In this document: positions 24,501-35,389 of the stretch, piece after piece
Position numbering within the stretch: the first letter of the stretch is position 1
How the letters are laid out: every line of letters begins with the position of its first letter
From: Pisaster brevispinus
Taxonomy: Eukaryota > Echinodermata > Asteroidea > Forcipulatida > Asteriidae
Direction: 5' to 3'
Length of the DNA stretch: 64,000 bases
NCBI GenBank assembly: GCA_023634235.1
Contig: JAMKCF010000003.1
Coordinates: forward strand, 10,696,742 to 10,760,741
Made by a program: the position numbers and the translations under genes
The notes under the pieces: model-generated
The model's database searches: none
The model's input: the letters and a program-made list of their open reading frames with translations, nothing else
What the model was told of the DNA's origin: nothing

Positions 24501-27500
24501 TTCAAGTTGAATGCTCATCTAAGAGCTTAGGTTAAACCATTCCTTCATGAGTTAGGCTGGAAATCCATATTTCCATCATGCGTTGTGCAAATACACACCA
24601 AGTAATTTACACAGAATTTGTATAGATAACGCAGGACGCAATACGGACACATGGGACTATGTGAGTTGCTTGTCATTTTTACGCATTGCGCATTACGCAT
24701 TAAGCATAGCGCATCACAGACACATGGCATTCCGGCCTTTACATGCATGTAGCAGAAAGCCTCACCTCTGTAACTGCCTGGAGTATTGTACAGATTTGGA
24801 AGCCCTGTGAGCCTGCTCCTTCAAATGGAATATTCCAGAGAATGGCCCCAATAAGCCAGCACATTGCCAGACATAAATCAGCAGCAGCGAGGTGAAACAG
24901 TGGACGGATCTGTCGATAGAAATCATGAAAATGTTCAGAAATAATACCAAATAAATAAAACACACTTTTATTTTGGCTAGAGGAAAATGTTTACTGGCCC
25001 AGTGATGGAAGTGTTTTGACCCGCCTGCTCACTCAGATTTGGGGAGCAGGTGACAGCTAAGGTCCAACTCTGCAATGTACATCAACTAGCAAATGGTCCA
25101 CGTACTTATACTCGCAATGGTCAACGAGCTTTCCCCCATGGAACAATCTCCCTCTCAATATCCGTCAAGCTACCTCTACTGACTCATACAAATCTCTATT
25201 AAAGACCCATCTTTTTGTAATTTAAGGTCCATGCGCGTACAAACGCCAGTATTAAGCACTATTTTGCTTTATATATAATAGTAGTAGTAGTCATTCAGTT
25301 TGTGGTAACACCATTTGTATAATCTAGTTTGCTGTGTAAATCTGTGAAGTAGATACAAATACACATGGTGCTATACCGCAAACTGAACATACATTACCAC
25401 AACACACAATGCCTCAAAACCTATATAAGTTCATTAACCTTATTATAGTCCAAATTCCTTGATATCCAATTGTCAAAGTGCCTGTTTCAGAAGGACTGTG
25501 GCCTATAAGCCCAAACAACAATGGCTTATCACTAGATCAGGCATTCCAAACAATTTGATGTGGAGTGACACATGAAGGGGACATTGGAGGAATTAGGCTA
25601 CCTGCTAGCCAACTAGGCTGTAACGGTTGCGTTTGCATCGTCTAATCTTGTTCATGTAATGTTCTCTGTCATGTTTAAATGACATTCATGAAACCAATCT
25701 AATCTCCAGTAGAACTTCGCTGTTAAGATCTAGAAAACTATGAAACCTGATCGAGCAAAATTTTTTTTAAAATGCCTGAAAACAACGCCTTAAAACTGGT
25801 TTGCAATAAACATGTCACAATTGTTCCTCAAAATTGTGAACGCACATTTTGATGAAACTAAACCAAGATGTCAACCTCATTCATGTTTTGTTGGAAACTC
25901 CTGAGCTGTCCACATTCTGCCCCAAACCACTTTCCCTCTAAGTATTGACACCTAAAACATGAAAGTTTTTAAAAACTTGTTGTTATGCGTACTCTACATG
26001 ATCTCATAAAACAAGATCAATGTCATGCAGTTTATCTCCTGAATAACCAATGTGTGACAAACTGTTGTTTTAGTTTGAAAAGTTTATTTTTGGGGGTGCA
26101 TAACATGTAGTAATTTTCCAACAAAATAGCTACTGACCAAATGCATAAAAACATTTGAAACCAATATAAATGAACTCAGCTTTCAACTGGAGACACAGTT
26201 TGAAGGTAAGGTCATACCTTGGTAATGGGACTGCAAATAAAGTGCAATCTATCCAAATGATTACTGGTTATAAAGATGGTAATGGTAGTAAGCATCCTGC
26301 GAAACTATTTTGTCTGAAGTGCCTCCGTTGATTAGAAATCAATAAAAACATTTGAATCTGAGAAACAATTCATGCATGAATTGTTTTTGGAGATGTTTGA
26401 GGGTTGGTGTTCGTTTGCGAAATACTGCGGCCAGAGATGTGGTTGGTACCCGGTATCACCTTACTAAACGTGGATAGATTTGAGGTGCTTCTGAAAATAC
26501 CATGACAGTTGTTTTGCCGTTTTCTTAAGTAATAGACTGTTTTCAGCTGAAAATTTCACATGTGACTTTGTATGTACCTTTCTTGATAATTTTGCCAATT
26601 AATCAGCATTATGATGTCAAAAACCCAATATAGAAGTATTACCCCACCTATAAAACAGCTGTATTTAAGCCCATCCCACAAAATGGAATATTGCACACGT
26701 ACGTCACAGAAGTGCAACACATAGTTATTTCAGGAACATATTCAACTTGGTCAACAGGAAATAACCACAGACTGTAGTGACTTTTCCCAGTTGTGAGTTG
26801 ATTTTACCAAGCCTTAACGCTTAAATCACTAGACCTTGGCCACTGGGTTAGTGCCAAGGCCCGACTTCATAAAGCTGTCGAGCAGAAGAAACAATTCTTG
26901 GCACTTGATTCAATTGCTAAGCAAAACAAATGAGTGGGGCACCAGTTGCAACAATGTATACTTTATGGAATATTGGCTGGTTACCATGGTTCTTCTCAGC
27001 AAGATTTTTCTGTGCTTAGCAAGTTTTTGTTCTTACAGGCTTATGAAATTTTGCACAGACCTCATTCTCAAGCTACGTATCAAAGCTTACGCTCAGCATG
27101 AAAATTTGTTTAAATCGGTAAACATCTTCATATGACATTTTTAACAGCTTTATGAAATGTTGTGGCTTATACAGGATTTTACTATAGTCAACCAACAGTT
27201 CTGGGGTTTTTAACCAGTCGCAATTTGACCTCAGGCTTTTTCCTTCTATTATTAAACTTACACCCCAATCGTCATCCCCTAGAAGCGACATCTCAGTTAC
27301 CTACATAGTGTCAAATATGACTCAGAACTTTCACATGACTTCTGATCAAAATCTAAAATTATCCATTTTTGTTCTATTAAAAGAGTATGAACTATTGGCT
27401 GCCTAGCGCATTTGGAAGCTCAAAGGGTGTGTACATAATTGGTTAGACCTTTGAAAACAAAATGGTCACAGATTTTCACATACAGTAGATGTGTCAGCAA

Positions 27501-30500
27501 CCATTTTACAAGGTGAAAAGATGGTCAGGGGGTCTTGGTGGGACATTTTCTTTGAAATATTTCAGCCTAAAATTCTGTAGTTTTTGAGAAACGGGTACAT
27601 GTACATGTAAATCAACTTGTTTTGATCTTGCAAGATGAAAACTTGATGTTTGAAAACAATAAAAACATATACACATATAAGAATGTTTTCTCCTCTATTT
27701 TCTTGTGACTTCGATGACAGACTAAGATTAAACTTTCACAGGTTTGTTATTTCCTATAAAAGTTGGGTCACATAAAGTGTTGACACTGGTCTTTGACAAA
27801 AGACTATGCAATTCTTGAGCGTACTCAAACTTCCGGGCCCAAGTTGGTCCCAACCATATCGGCATGATTCTCTTTCTTCAACTACTTTAGTTTAACAAAG
27901 TTTTAGGGCTACATACACTTAGCCATGAAATACATGTATTTGGAAGTAATTTTTTTTAAAAACAATTTAACAAAGAAAACCTGAAAATAAGACTTGACCT
28001 CTGTTTCTGGTTACTTCTAAACAGTAAAAAAAAAAATTGCCAGACTGACAATCATGTTATCATTAAACCTATGTAACGATCCCACAAATTTGGGTGTGAT
28101 TGCAAACGGGGTTTCTAAAAAATATGCATCGTCGCCCCAAGTTTAAATTTCGAATCAATGTTGATTTTAACAAATTATACAAGTAATTTGTATATTTAAA
28201 AATTGAAATTGTATTTTTAACAGATGGGTAGGGATATTTTTATTTGTAAGAACTTTGTAACTTAAGTAGAATTTACGCCTTTACTCAGTGAACCGCCCAA
28301 AACCGCCTGGCAACTAAATACAAATTTTTGCCAATTTTTCTGAAGGCCCCAAAATCAAAAATCAGATTAGGAGAAAGAAAGTTAGGAAGAATTAGGATGC
28401 CTGCTTTCAGTTTACTGGTATAACTTATGTGGTCATGGAAATGTGCAAATCTGTGAACATTTATATTTTCAATCTTACCAATGTTAGCACACCCTTTAAA
28501 GGCAGGGTATACTTTGTGTAATTGCTCCAAAAATGAATGACCATAAAAAACTTACCTGGTAAAGAGTACAGTTGAAAATTGATATTAGAAACATTGTTTG
28601 AAACGACCCGCTTTGAAGTAATGTAGTTTTGGAGAAAGGGGTGATTGTCCACCCAAACGTTTGAATCTGAGAAAGGCTTCAGGTGAAGCCTTTCTCAGCC
28701 ATGTGAAAGCACTAAATTCTATGCAACAAGTTATGTTTTTTTCCGTCATTACTTTCTTGCAACTTAGAAGACCAATTGGGCCAACATTTTCACAGGTTTG
28801 TTATTTTATGCATGTGTTGGGGTACACCAAGTGAGGATACTGGTCTTTGACAATTACCAAAAGTATACCCAGCCTTTAAGTAAGATAAAACTCTTCTTAA
28901 GAAAACTTACTTCTGATGTTTTGATGACTTTCCTGCAGAGTGCATAGATGATTATTGATAGAGCTCCAATGATACTCAAGGAGGAGAAGAAGGCATGAAC
29001 ATAATGAAGCATGTCAAGCTGTACACATGGAGAAGAAAAAGAACAGACAAGATCATAATCCTGCGAGGTCCAATTTGATGGCACTGTTTACCGCTGCATG
29101 TTGCGCTTCAATTCAACTACACTGTAAAGAGTTACCAGTGAATTTCTGCACTAACTTTGCAAGCAAGAATGCATAATATAACTTAGCAGTGCAAAATTTG
29201 TCCACAAGTAAACAGTTTCTTATTATACAGAATTAAAATCTTGATCCTAAATTACTGAACACTGATGAACAGCAAAGATGTAACAGGGGGAGGGGGGCAG
29301 CCCCCCCCCCCCCCCCCGCTCAGAACTCTAGCCTCCCCCTCTTGCCGCTCCCAAATGAGATTACAAATATGCACAAATGAATTATTTGATACACTTAGCC
29401 ACCCCCTCCCCCCAAGTACGTCTTTGTTTCAACCCCAATGAAAATTTCAGGTTACGCCACTGGTGAACAGGGTATCAAAATAGCTCTCTTGCAATGCCTT
29501 TGCCCATCAATGTCTCACAAATATTCAAATATAGGCTTGAATTTGTTTTTAAACAAAGCAACCCATAATGGGATGTTTATTTAAAATTTGCAGAAATGCC
29601 CAATTTGGTCACAAAATCTGTTTTTAAACAAGATTGAATGTTTTGCTAACACTCGGCCGTCCATGCCAACAAGCCCGGTTTGTTTATCAACAAAAGAAAG
29701 GTCAATACAAATAAAAGATAAAAAGAAGGTCTCAATAATACCCTGTAAAACAAATGTACTATATTTTCAGAGAATGATTCACAGTGTAAGCACTGATGTA
29801 TTATTCTAAGTAAACCATGCTTTTAGTACCTTAAACATGTACCTTTTGCTTGGTGCATTAGCCTTCAGGAAAGCTAGTGTTCTTCTCTGAAGCTGCAGCA
29901 GCAAAAGCCCGAACTATTACATAACATTAATTTTGTGCATCCTTCTACATAAGCCTATTCCAAGGCACTTCGCAACAGTTCCAGGGATCAGCTGATAACA
30001 TTTTACTCCAATATTTTTCCGCCAGTCGGCCAATGCCAGATGTGTTTTACCCGTCTGCTTCATCTCTTTTATCATGGTGAGCCTTTCCCAAGCCCGAGAG
30101 GGTGGCTCTTTACTAATTAGGGCTGTACAGCCTTTCCACTGACTCGCGAGTCAAACTTCACAATGTCTCGTTCTAACTTGTTATGGTTCCCCCAACTAAA
30201 TTTTCACACTCAGTGATTCAAAACTTCACTTTAATAATTTACTCTCTTCAATTGCACAAAATTTACCCATAGGGACCATTCATTTCTGTCTAAGCATCAC
30301 CATACGCCCAGACATTGCGAATCTTGTTGATTTTTTGCATTAGTAGGTGTTCGTGCAATACGTGCACGAACACCTCTTGTTATTGTTCTGGGTTTTTTTT
30401 CGTCTCCATCTTCTTCTTCTTCTTCTTCTTCTTCTTCTTCTTCTTCTTCTTCTTCTTCTTCTTCCGGAGAACTCTTCTCTTCAACTCAAGATTGAAACTG

Positions 30501-32544
30501 AAATGAACCTTAAAACTCATCAGACAATTGAACCTTAATATGAGGACGGCACAGAATTGATGACACATCGATGACGTCATCAGGTGTCGAATTACAAGGT
30601 TTTCAAAGTTGAAAAATTACAATTTGCTATTTGCTGTATCTTCGTGAATTTTTAAGCTATGATGCTCATAATTGGGCATCTGATAGATCAATACTTCAGC
30701 AACATTTAAAAAATTAACGCCAAAATCGTATGACCTTTACTTCCGGGTCGTTACCCTAGGTCGAAGTTTGCCATCGATTTTTTCCTTAAAAAAGTCATAT
30801 ATTGGGCTTTTCTACAGCATAACTCAAGATTGAAAGTTAACTGAACATTGAAACTCATAAGACGTTTAAACCTCAGCATCAAGACGACACAAACTTAAGG
30901 ATGTCATGATGACGCCATCAGGTATCAAATTACATTAAATCAAAGTTAAATATTTGTAAAAAACCATAACTCATGAAACACACGTTGGATTTTTACAATC
31001 TACACATCATCGGATAGGTCGTGAAAAGTTCAACAAACGCTGCTCACAACGTGACCCCATTTGACCTTGACTTCCGGTTCAAACCGGAAGTTGACAATTT
31101 CAATAATTCATATCTCAAAAACTACGTACTATTTTAACATAAATTTTGCATCAGGTTATAGTTGAGTCATCCTGCCCAAACTTTTGCACAGAAATGATAA
31201 CATTTTTACCTATGCATCGGGTCACAACTGGACGTCAAAGCGCACATGTTTGTTGACCCACGGTGTATTTCAACACACGATAGTATAGGCCTACACGTAC
31301 ATACATGTAAGTCGAACTTGTAGGCGTTAGACTATTACAGCCAGCCAAGTGTACAATACACGTGAAGTTATAGTTAACATGTACAATACAGTATTGAGAA
31401 CTGTGCAGCTACATGTGCCATTACATTTGGCGTTGCTCGCTGTTTTGCAGTATAATGCACATCCAAATAATGATAGTCCGTGTGATATTTTAAAAACATC
31501 ATAACTCCCTTACCATACATCGCCTGAAAAGTCTTGATAAATTCATTACGAGCTACACAAAATTTGACCCGATTGACAATGTTTGAACTCAACTTCCTGT
31601 ACAAACTGGAAGTTGAAAATTAATGTTTCAAAAATTCATAATTTCTGAACCACACGTTTGATTTTTACAATCTATGCATCATTTGGAAGGTGTGTACCAA
31701 GTTAAAATACGGTACACAGAATGTGACCAATTTTGACCTTGACTTCCGGTTCAAACCGGAAGATCAAATCCAATACTTGAAATATTCATAACTCCTGAAC
31801 CACATATTGGATATTAATCAACTACACGGCATCACAAAGGGCTCCTAGGACTTACCTAGCGCTACACAGTATTACCTCATTTGACCTTAACTTCTGGTTC
31901 AAACCAGAATCTGAAGTTTTATTTTGGAAACAAATCTTACTCCTGAACCACAAAGTGGGTTGATAAAGTGAAATGTCATTCAATCATAATTTGATGACTT
32001 CATTCAGGAACACCTTGTTTTTGTAGTAAACAAAAACTGAAAGTCTAGTTATTTTTTTTTCAGGAAAAATGGCAGGGAAATTATTAAGAAACAGAAATAC
32101 ATGATCCCATGATAACTTGGGAAACATTGGTAAATGTCAATAAGGTCCGATACCTTTTCTTTGCCCCTTTTTGCTGGAGGAGAAGTAAGTAAAATCTTGC
32201 GGCAATTTTTGCGGCTGTTTTGGGCATATTTGTACAAGCCGCTTCTGGCTGCTAATAGCCCCTAAAAAATTAACAAAAATATGAATGATTTTAATAAAGA
32301 AGTCACTTGCTACTGCAGCTGCAGCACACATTCTGACCTCCTGGATATTTTGGGGGGCAATGTCCCTGGGGGTTTTAAACTATCTGCAGACATTTGAATC
32401 CAAGCCTGAACACTGGCGAAATCTAACCCAAGATTCTACAGAAACACTCACCACTTGTTCTTCCCGTGACGTATTGTAGCACGGCATAATGATCAATTCC
32501 TCAGTCACCAAGGGTGCCGAGCTTGTACGCAGTTGATTCATCAT
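15334..32544 (-). CDS. TMEM116-like seven-transmembrane receptor, complete
   Basis: Twelve coding exons with matching phases give a 392-residue protein: 32452-32544, 28911-29018, 24766-24909, 24240-24344, 21644-21693, 20558-20632, 20281-20317, 19832-19921, 19219-19270, 18249-18338, 16049-16128 and 15334-15588. The N-terminus has an NTS glycosylation sequon and no signal peptide. Seven hydrophobic helices follow, including SSLSIIGALSIIIYALC (TM1), LAAADLCLAMCWLIGAI (TM2), LMPIAVMTPVVVVY (TM4), ISVFLVCWTP (TM6) and APSQGFLNCIVYGWTR (TM7). A Ser-rich cytoplasmic tail ends at TGA 15334-15336. The CWTP and YGWTR features and overall plan match my memory of TMEM116, an orphan GPCR-like protein; a related cAMP-receptor-like GPCR is the main alternative. 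Introns are long and full of repeats. Its ligand cannot be told from sequence. Confidence 0.75.
16049..16128 (-). CDS. TMEM116-like exon 11 (end of TM6, loop 3)
   Basis: Eighty nucleotides: A then LALNIMNLLKQNEVSVIEYD and WLYVLQ. Acceptor CATTCTCATTGTAG, donor GTAAGT, exit phase 0. Confidence 0.85.
17120..17490 (-). mobile_element. tRNA-Leu/Ser-derived SINE, best copy
   Basis: On the minus strand the element begins with a tRNA-like head. The A-box region is CGGCCGAGTGGTC (17469-17481), as in Leu or Ser tRNAs; a variable-arm-like stretch follows; the B-box is GGGTTCAAGTCCC (17411-17423). A body follows with CGTCCCTAGGATGGGACG and GTAATGCACGTAAGAGAACC. GTGTCA and TGACAC are present at the ends of the tRNA part, as in an acceptor stem. 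This is the usual structure of a Pol III-transcribed SINE moved by a LINE. It lies in an intron of the TMEM116-like gene. Confidence 0.75.
18249..18338 (-). CDS. TMEM116-like exon 10 (TM6, CWTP)
   Basis: Ninety nucleotides: VWTNKQRRALIDLCKRISLY then ISVFLVCWTP. The CWTP turn corresponds to the CWxP of class A GPCR helix 6. Acceptor TTTCCTTGACAG, donor GTAAGA. Confidence 0.85.
18497..18970. repeat. Degenerate family B element in intron
   Basis: It begins GGCAAAGTATACCTTTGG and contains TCTGAGAAAAATTTCAT, AACAGCTGCAGTGCTTCATA and CCAAGTAAGTTTTTATGGTC. These are diverged counterparts of the family B MITE described at 28497-28878. A related fragment lies near 32830-32960. Confidence 0.5.
19219..19270 (-). 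CDS. TMEM116-like exon 9 (intracellular loop 3)
   Basis: Fifty-two nucleotides: TFYALSARVYRKLTKKN, very basic, as expected for the cytoplasmic end of TM5. Acceptor GATTTGTTTGCAG, donor GTAAGA, exit phase 1. Confidence 0.8.
19524..19789. repeat. Large perfect inverted repeat, 115-bp arms
   Basis: Arms 19524-19638 and 19675-19789 read as reverse complements with no mismatch I can find, around a 36-nt centre. The arm carries TATAAATATAAATATAAAT, TTGCGGGTACAACCATGTG, GAGGGAGTGTTGGCTCTGAA and GGTCTCGACGTTTCGA. The centre holds TCGTCT...AGACGA, itself a small palindrome, and CTGAAGA followed by GAAA, which resembles parts of a hammerhead ribozyme core. CTGAAGACGA with CGAAACGTCGAG recalls terminal regions of Penelope-like elements, but that link is from memory. 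No coding. Confidence 0.85.
19832..19921 (-). CDS. TMEM116-like exon 8 (TM5)
   Basis: Thirty codons, phase 0 to 0: ANGSFESWSWEHYGAIFFVS then SLIISMVAIV. NGS is a possible glycosylation sequon in the extracellular loop. The exon lies just beside the large inverted repeat ending at 19789. Confidence 0.85.
20281..20317 (-). CDS. TMEM116-like micro-exon 7
   Basis: A 37-nt exon giving E then CLVLFFKPSVRG, part of extracellular loop 2. Acceptor TTTTTTTCATAG, donor GTGAGT. It is supported by exact phase continuity between exons 6 and 8. Confidence 0.7.
20558..20632 (-). CDS. TMEM116-like exon 6 (TM4)
   Basis: Seventy-five nucleotides completing W and reading LMPIAVMTPVVVVYNSLKSQ then DPCT. Acceptor CTTGTGCAG, donor GTAAGT. 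The helix joins smoothly to exon 5. Confidence 0.8.
21229..21360. repeat. 14-bp tandem repeat, about nine units
   Basis: The unit is CTGTTGATCTGAAC. The outermost units at both ends read CTGTGATCTGAAC, one base shorter, while inner units look identical. The identity suggests recent expansion by slippage. It lies in the intron between TMEM116-like exons 5 and 6. Confidence 0.9.
21644..21693 (-). CDS. TMEM116-like exon 5 (start of TM4)
   Basis: A 50-nt exon encoding TMTSMKCIMRLFYIVS with a split Trp codon. Acceptor TTTTTCTTTGCAG, donor GTAAGT. Exit phase 2 fits exon 6. Confidence 0.75.
21694..24239. other. Intron 4 of the TMEM116-like gene
   Basis: It holds a GGGCTTCAAGCCCTG-family copy (about 21880-22195), poly-C and CT runs near 23490-23510 and an ATTAAG run near 24000. 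No other feature is seen. Confidence 0.5.
24240..24344 (-). CDS. TMEM116-like exon 4 (TM3 and intracellular loop 2)
   Basis: Thirty-five codons: MFNVISFLLTINYALNVYLR then LKDRLNRVQKLTLLH. Donor GTAAGA, acceptor TGCATATAG. The strongly basic end marks the cytoplasmic side. A DRY-type motif is not evident. Confidence 0.85.
24766..24909 (-). CDS. TMEM116-like exon 3 (TM2)
   Basis: Forty-eight codons: IRPLFHLAAADLCLAMCWLI then GAILWNIPFEGAGSQGFQIC. The AAADL motif resembles the conserved LAxxD of GPCR helix 2, and the Cys after it suits the extracellular disulfide near TM3. Confidence 0.85.
25085..25222 (+). mobile_element. LINE ORF2 C-terminal fragment, decayed
   Basis: The peptide PRTYTRNGQRA is followed, after a frameshift, by FPPWNNLPLNIRQATSTDSY then KSLLKTHLFVI and a stop. 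The pattern WNxLPxxIRxAxSxxxFKxxLKTHLF typifies the extreme C-terminus of CR1/L2/Jockey-type reverse transcriptase ORFs. Only this tail is visible. Confidence 0.7.
26204..26560. repeat. Family A hairpin repeat, copy 2
   Basis: It shares TTATAAAGATGGTAATGGTA, GTTGATTAGAAATCAATAA, the core AGAAACAATTCATGCATGAA and GGTTGGTACCCGGTATCACC with the copy at 1773-2100. It lies in an intron of the TMEM116-like gene. Confidence 0.6.
28497..28878. mobile_element. MITE family B, full copy
   Basis: The ends are inverted: GGCAGGGTATACTTTGTGTA on the left and AATTACCAAAAGTATACCC on the right. The middle has a hairpin, GAGAAAGGCTTCAGGTGAAG followed by CCTTTCTC. A second full copy sits at 41757-42124. It is non-coding and about 380 bp, fitting a non-autonomous DNA transposon. 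Confidence 0.75.
28911..29018 (-). CDS. TMEM116-like exon 2 (TM1)
   Basis: Thirty-six codons, phase 0 to 0: LDMLHYVHAFFSSLSIIGAL then IIIYALCRKVIKTSE. It is a single membrane helix followed by basic residues, which places the loop inside the cell. Acceptor CCATGTGTACAG, donor GTAAGT. Confidence 0.8.
30345..32040. repeat. Array of units built on ACTTCCGG...CCGGAAGT
   Basis: It opens with a 31-nt hairpin (30345-30375; stem AGGTGTTCGTGCA, 5-nt loop), then the TTC run, then at least five degenerate units. Each unit pairs TTTGACCTTGACTTCCGG-like text with TCAAACCGGAAGT: near 30730, 31060, 31570, 31730 and 31870. Units are separated by text such as TCATAACTCCTGAACCACA and TTTTTACAATCTACACATCA. The right end near 32005-32025 has GGAACACCTTG, an echo of the opening hairpin. 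I see no coding frame. It may be a composite transposon; the class is unknown. Confidence 0.6.
30408..30463. repeat. TTC microsatellite
   Basis: An uninterrupted run of TTC triplets, roughly 18 units. It accounts for the long poly-Leu, poly-Phe and poly-Lys open frames in this area, which are not genes. Confidence 0.95.
32452..32544 (-). CDS. TMEM116-like exon 1 (extracellular N-terminus)
   Basis: It starts with tandem ATGs at 32544; 31 codons read MMNQLRTSSAPLVTEEL through CYNTSREEQV, then a GTGAGT donor at phase 0. NTS is a potential N-glycosylation site. The start is inferred from two adjacent ATGs and a fit to exon 2. Transcription could begin further upstream in a 5' UTR exon. Confidence 0.65.
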
Positions 32545-33227
32545 GGCGATGCTGGGTAGATTAAAACACCTTCATCAGATCATCTCATCACTGATTTACA
32601 TCCTTGACAAAATATGCTCATCAGCGTTCAGCAATCCATGAGAAAAAAACCTTATGAGGAAGGACAAAAAGACACCAACAAATAAATCTTTTTGTAATGG
32701 CAAACGTGACCCTGTAAGGGTCGAGGCATTTGTTCCTTGGTAAAAGGCACCCCCATGAGGGAAGTTGCAATTTCTACTCTCATGGGCATGAATCATTTTC
32801 TCAGATTCATATTTTGTGGGTGAAAAATTTTCCAAACCATACTACTTTGAAGGGAATCCTTCCTAAAAAATAGTTTATTCTATCAACAGCTGCATCGCTC
32901 AACACCAAGTATTAAGGTTTTATGGTCATTAGTTTGTGGAATATTGCCAATCTACAACCCTATATGTACCTTTAAGGGAGAATTTAAATCTTAATGATTG
33001 AAAGATGGAATTAACATTGGTGTAGCATTGACCCCAAACCAACAAGAAACACATATTGTCCATATCCTGTGTTACACATGTACATACAGGTACTCGTCAG
33101 CGTCAATTTTAGCTTTTCGTACACTGGGGGGAAGTGGGCTGGGTTGGCTGTGCCTTAGATTCACACTGTAACCTGTGGTATGGTGAGGTCGGACTCTACA
33201 GTTGACTGTAATGCTACTCAACACCCA

Positions 33228-33415
33228 TCTTACATGAACTCCACTGACTCCCAATTAGAATGTGTATCGCGTAAAGATAAATCTCCTCACTTTCAAAGTT
33301 CTTCGTGGCCTCCAGACTATATATCTGATCTTCTGCATAAATTTATTCCTGTTCCTCCTCTTTGTTCTGCCAGCCAATCCTTACTGACGCAAACTACTGT
33401 TTCCATGAAGTTCTA
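33228..33415 (+). mobile_element. LINE reverse transcriptase fragment, decayed
   Basis: It opens with LH, a stop where W is expected, then LPI (the LHWLPI box), followed after a gap and frame change by PPDYISDLLHKFIPVPPLCS then ASQSLL. PxYISDLL with LRSASQ is a typical block near the end of CR1/L2-type RT proteins. It has stops and shifts, so it is dead. Confidence 0.65.
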
Positions 33416-34354
33416 TGGTCAACTCAAAGAACCTAGTTCATGCATGTACCACATATTCGCCCAGCATCATGGACTCTGATCTGATTTTCACAGGACTTTT
33501 AAACACTCAATTGTTTGAATCTACATTTTTGTAACAAATTGCTTCACATATTTTATTGTTTTGTTATGTGTTGCGCATATAGAGGCTCCTGCATTATGCA
33601 TAATATAATGTCTTGTAATGTTATTATTATTATTATTATTATTATTTTATCTAATCACAGCATGCAAATGGAAAGATCACATTTTCCTTTGTGCCGGTAA
33701 CTCCTTGAGTCGGGCTATGTTCAATAGCCTTAGATCTCAAGGGTCTTTCTTAGAATCCTCGCTGTTCCCAAAAGCGCCGCCTTCTGTAATAGATCTACCC
33801 TCACTTGTCCCTATTTCCTCTAGATGTTTCCCCAGTGCGTTCGGAATGGTGCTCCAACCAATTATTATTATTCTTATTGTTATTATATTATTATTTAGTA
33901 CTCTTTGTCTCTTTTCACAGCCTCCATTACATCATTCTCTCAACTCAAAAGATGTTCATGCTTCTACAAAATTCCCACCTTCTTATTCTCCACCAAGTAT
34001 TAAAACATAAAGTTCTCCTATATCTTAATGCTATAAACTTTGTATTTAGTTACAAAAAAGTGTACCTTTACACTGTAAAACTTGGTGCAGATTTATGAGA
34101 TCACGTAAAGGTAACACGACACAGTCAAATTCTACATCCTGTGGTGAGCTCAACATAAATTCTGCTGGTCTTTCTTAGTTTCAAATGATTGAAATTTCCG
34201 GATGTAAATGTGTCATGTTTCCGAATGTCACATTTGTAAACCTGTGTCCATAATATCAAACTATCATCAATGTACAGGTAAGATATATACATGTAGGTGC
34301 AGGAAAACATCATGGAGGTGTGTAAAACTTGTATTTTTTTGTGTTACCAGTTTT

Positions 34355-34560
34355 GTTTTAGTGAGATGGCCAGCAGGACCAGTTAGCTTCCCATTTCACC
34401 AGTCCCTCGGCTTTTGCAATTGTCCATATTTCAAATGAAGGGATGCTTTTTAGCCCTGAACTAGCTAGCCGGACCACTTGGAGTGCAGTTTGACTGGTCA
34501 AAACAAACATCAGCCAGCGGGCCAGTGTTAAGATGAAACGCTGGTTACAAATCTGGAAAA
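34355..34560. repeat. GCCAGCAGGACCAGTTAGC repeat, three copies
   Basis: Shared blocks are CCAGCAGGACCAGTTAGC, CATATTTCAAATGAA, CTGAACTAGC, GGACCACTTGGAG and TTTGACTGGTC. Other copies lie at 38625-38790 and 39215-39385. It is a non-coding dispersed repeat. Confidence 0.6.
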
Positions 34561-35389
34561 TAGGTCTTGTGTTTGTAAGATAAGTATTAATTATCAGACA
34601 GTGACAAGTTTATCTTAATTGAATGATTATTTTTACTTGGGTCAAATGAGAATTAGCTGTTGCAAACTGCTTACAAACCAAAAGGACCTAAATAACTGCA
34701 AAAATTAGTTAGTGGCCTTTTCAAGTTTCAAGTTACATGTAACTGCTTCAAGTTTCCAACTTGAAGATTCCAATGGTATGTAATTCAACTGTGCATACAA
34801 TCCTCCGTTTTCAAAAAATACCATTGATGACAGTTATAAACTGCTTTTCTAAATTACTGAGGAGAGTTCTTTGCACTCCTAAGAAGTCAACTTTACACAT
34901 TAGTCTAAAAAAGTGAAAGTAACATCTGATTTTTATAAAATCTGATTGTTGATGATGTTTTGTAAGTACCTCAGATGATTCATGCTCATACAAGGTTTCA
35001 GGATTTACCTGATCAAAGTAACCATGGTACACTGTCAATGGATTTCTTTACACCTCTCTGATGTCTATACGTTGATCACAATTCATGACTGAACTGTCCC
35101 ACTAGTAGCATTAACACTGACAACTTTGAAAGGGAACGATCAAGGCAGAATTTTACTGCCTGGCCAACCCTAACGGCCAGGCATCAGTGGGTCATAATGA
35201 TGATTTTGAAAAAAAAATGTACAATGTAAATATTACAACACAACTTTGGGCACTGAACTGCCCATTTTGCATCACAATAAAAAACCAGTAGGCGAGGATG
35301 GAATTTTGTCTGCTGCAATAACATCTTTGACTTTGAGCATGTTGAGCAATGCAGCCACGATTAGTCGATGGAGCGTGAAACCAGGCTTT

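Larger units (their letters stand above)
24910..28910. other. Intron 2 of the TMEM116-like gene
   Basis: About 4 kb containing a LINE 3' fragment (25085-25222), a family A hairpin element (26204-26560), a TTCATAAAGCTG element (26858-27050), a diverged family B fragment (about 27420-27800) and a full family B element (28497-28878). No exon is missing by phase. Confidence 0.55.
29019..32451. other. Intron 1 of the TMEM116-like gene
   Basis: It holds a poly-C tract near 29299-29317, the TTC microsatellite and the palindrome-unit array at 30345-32040. No coding is recognised. Confidence 0.5.

Noticed and set aside
30315..30580. Open frames with poly-Phe, poly-Leu or poly-Lys
   Set aside because: Produced by the TTC microsatellite on both strands.
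33515..34098. Plus-strand gene of 97-130 residues
   Set aside because: The frames are driven by ATT microsatellites and lie just after a dead LINE fragment.
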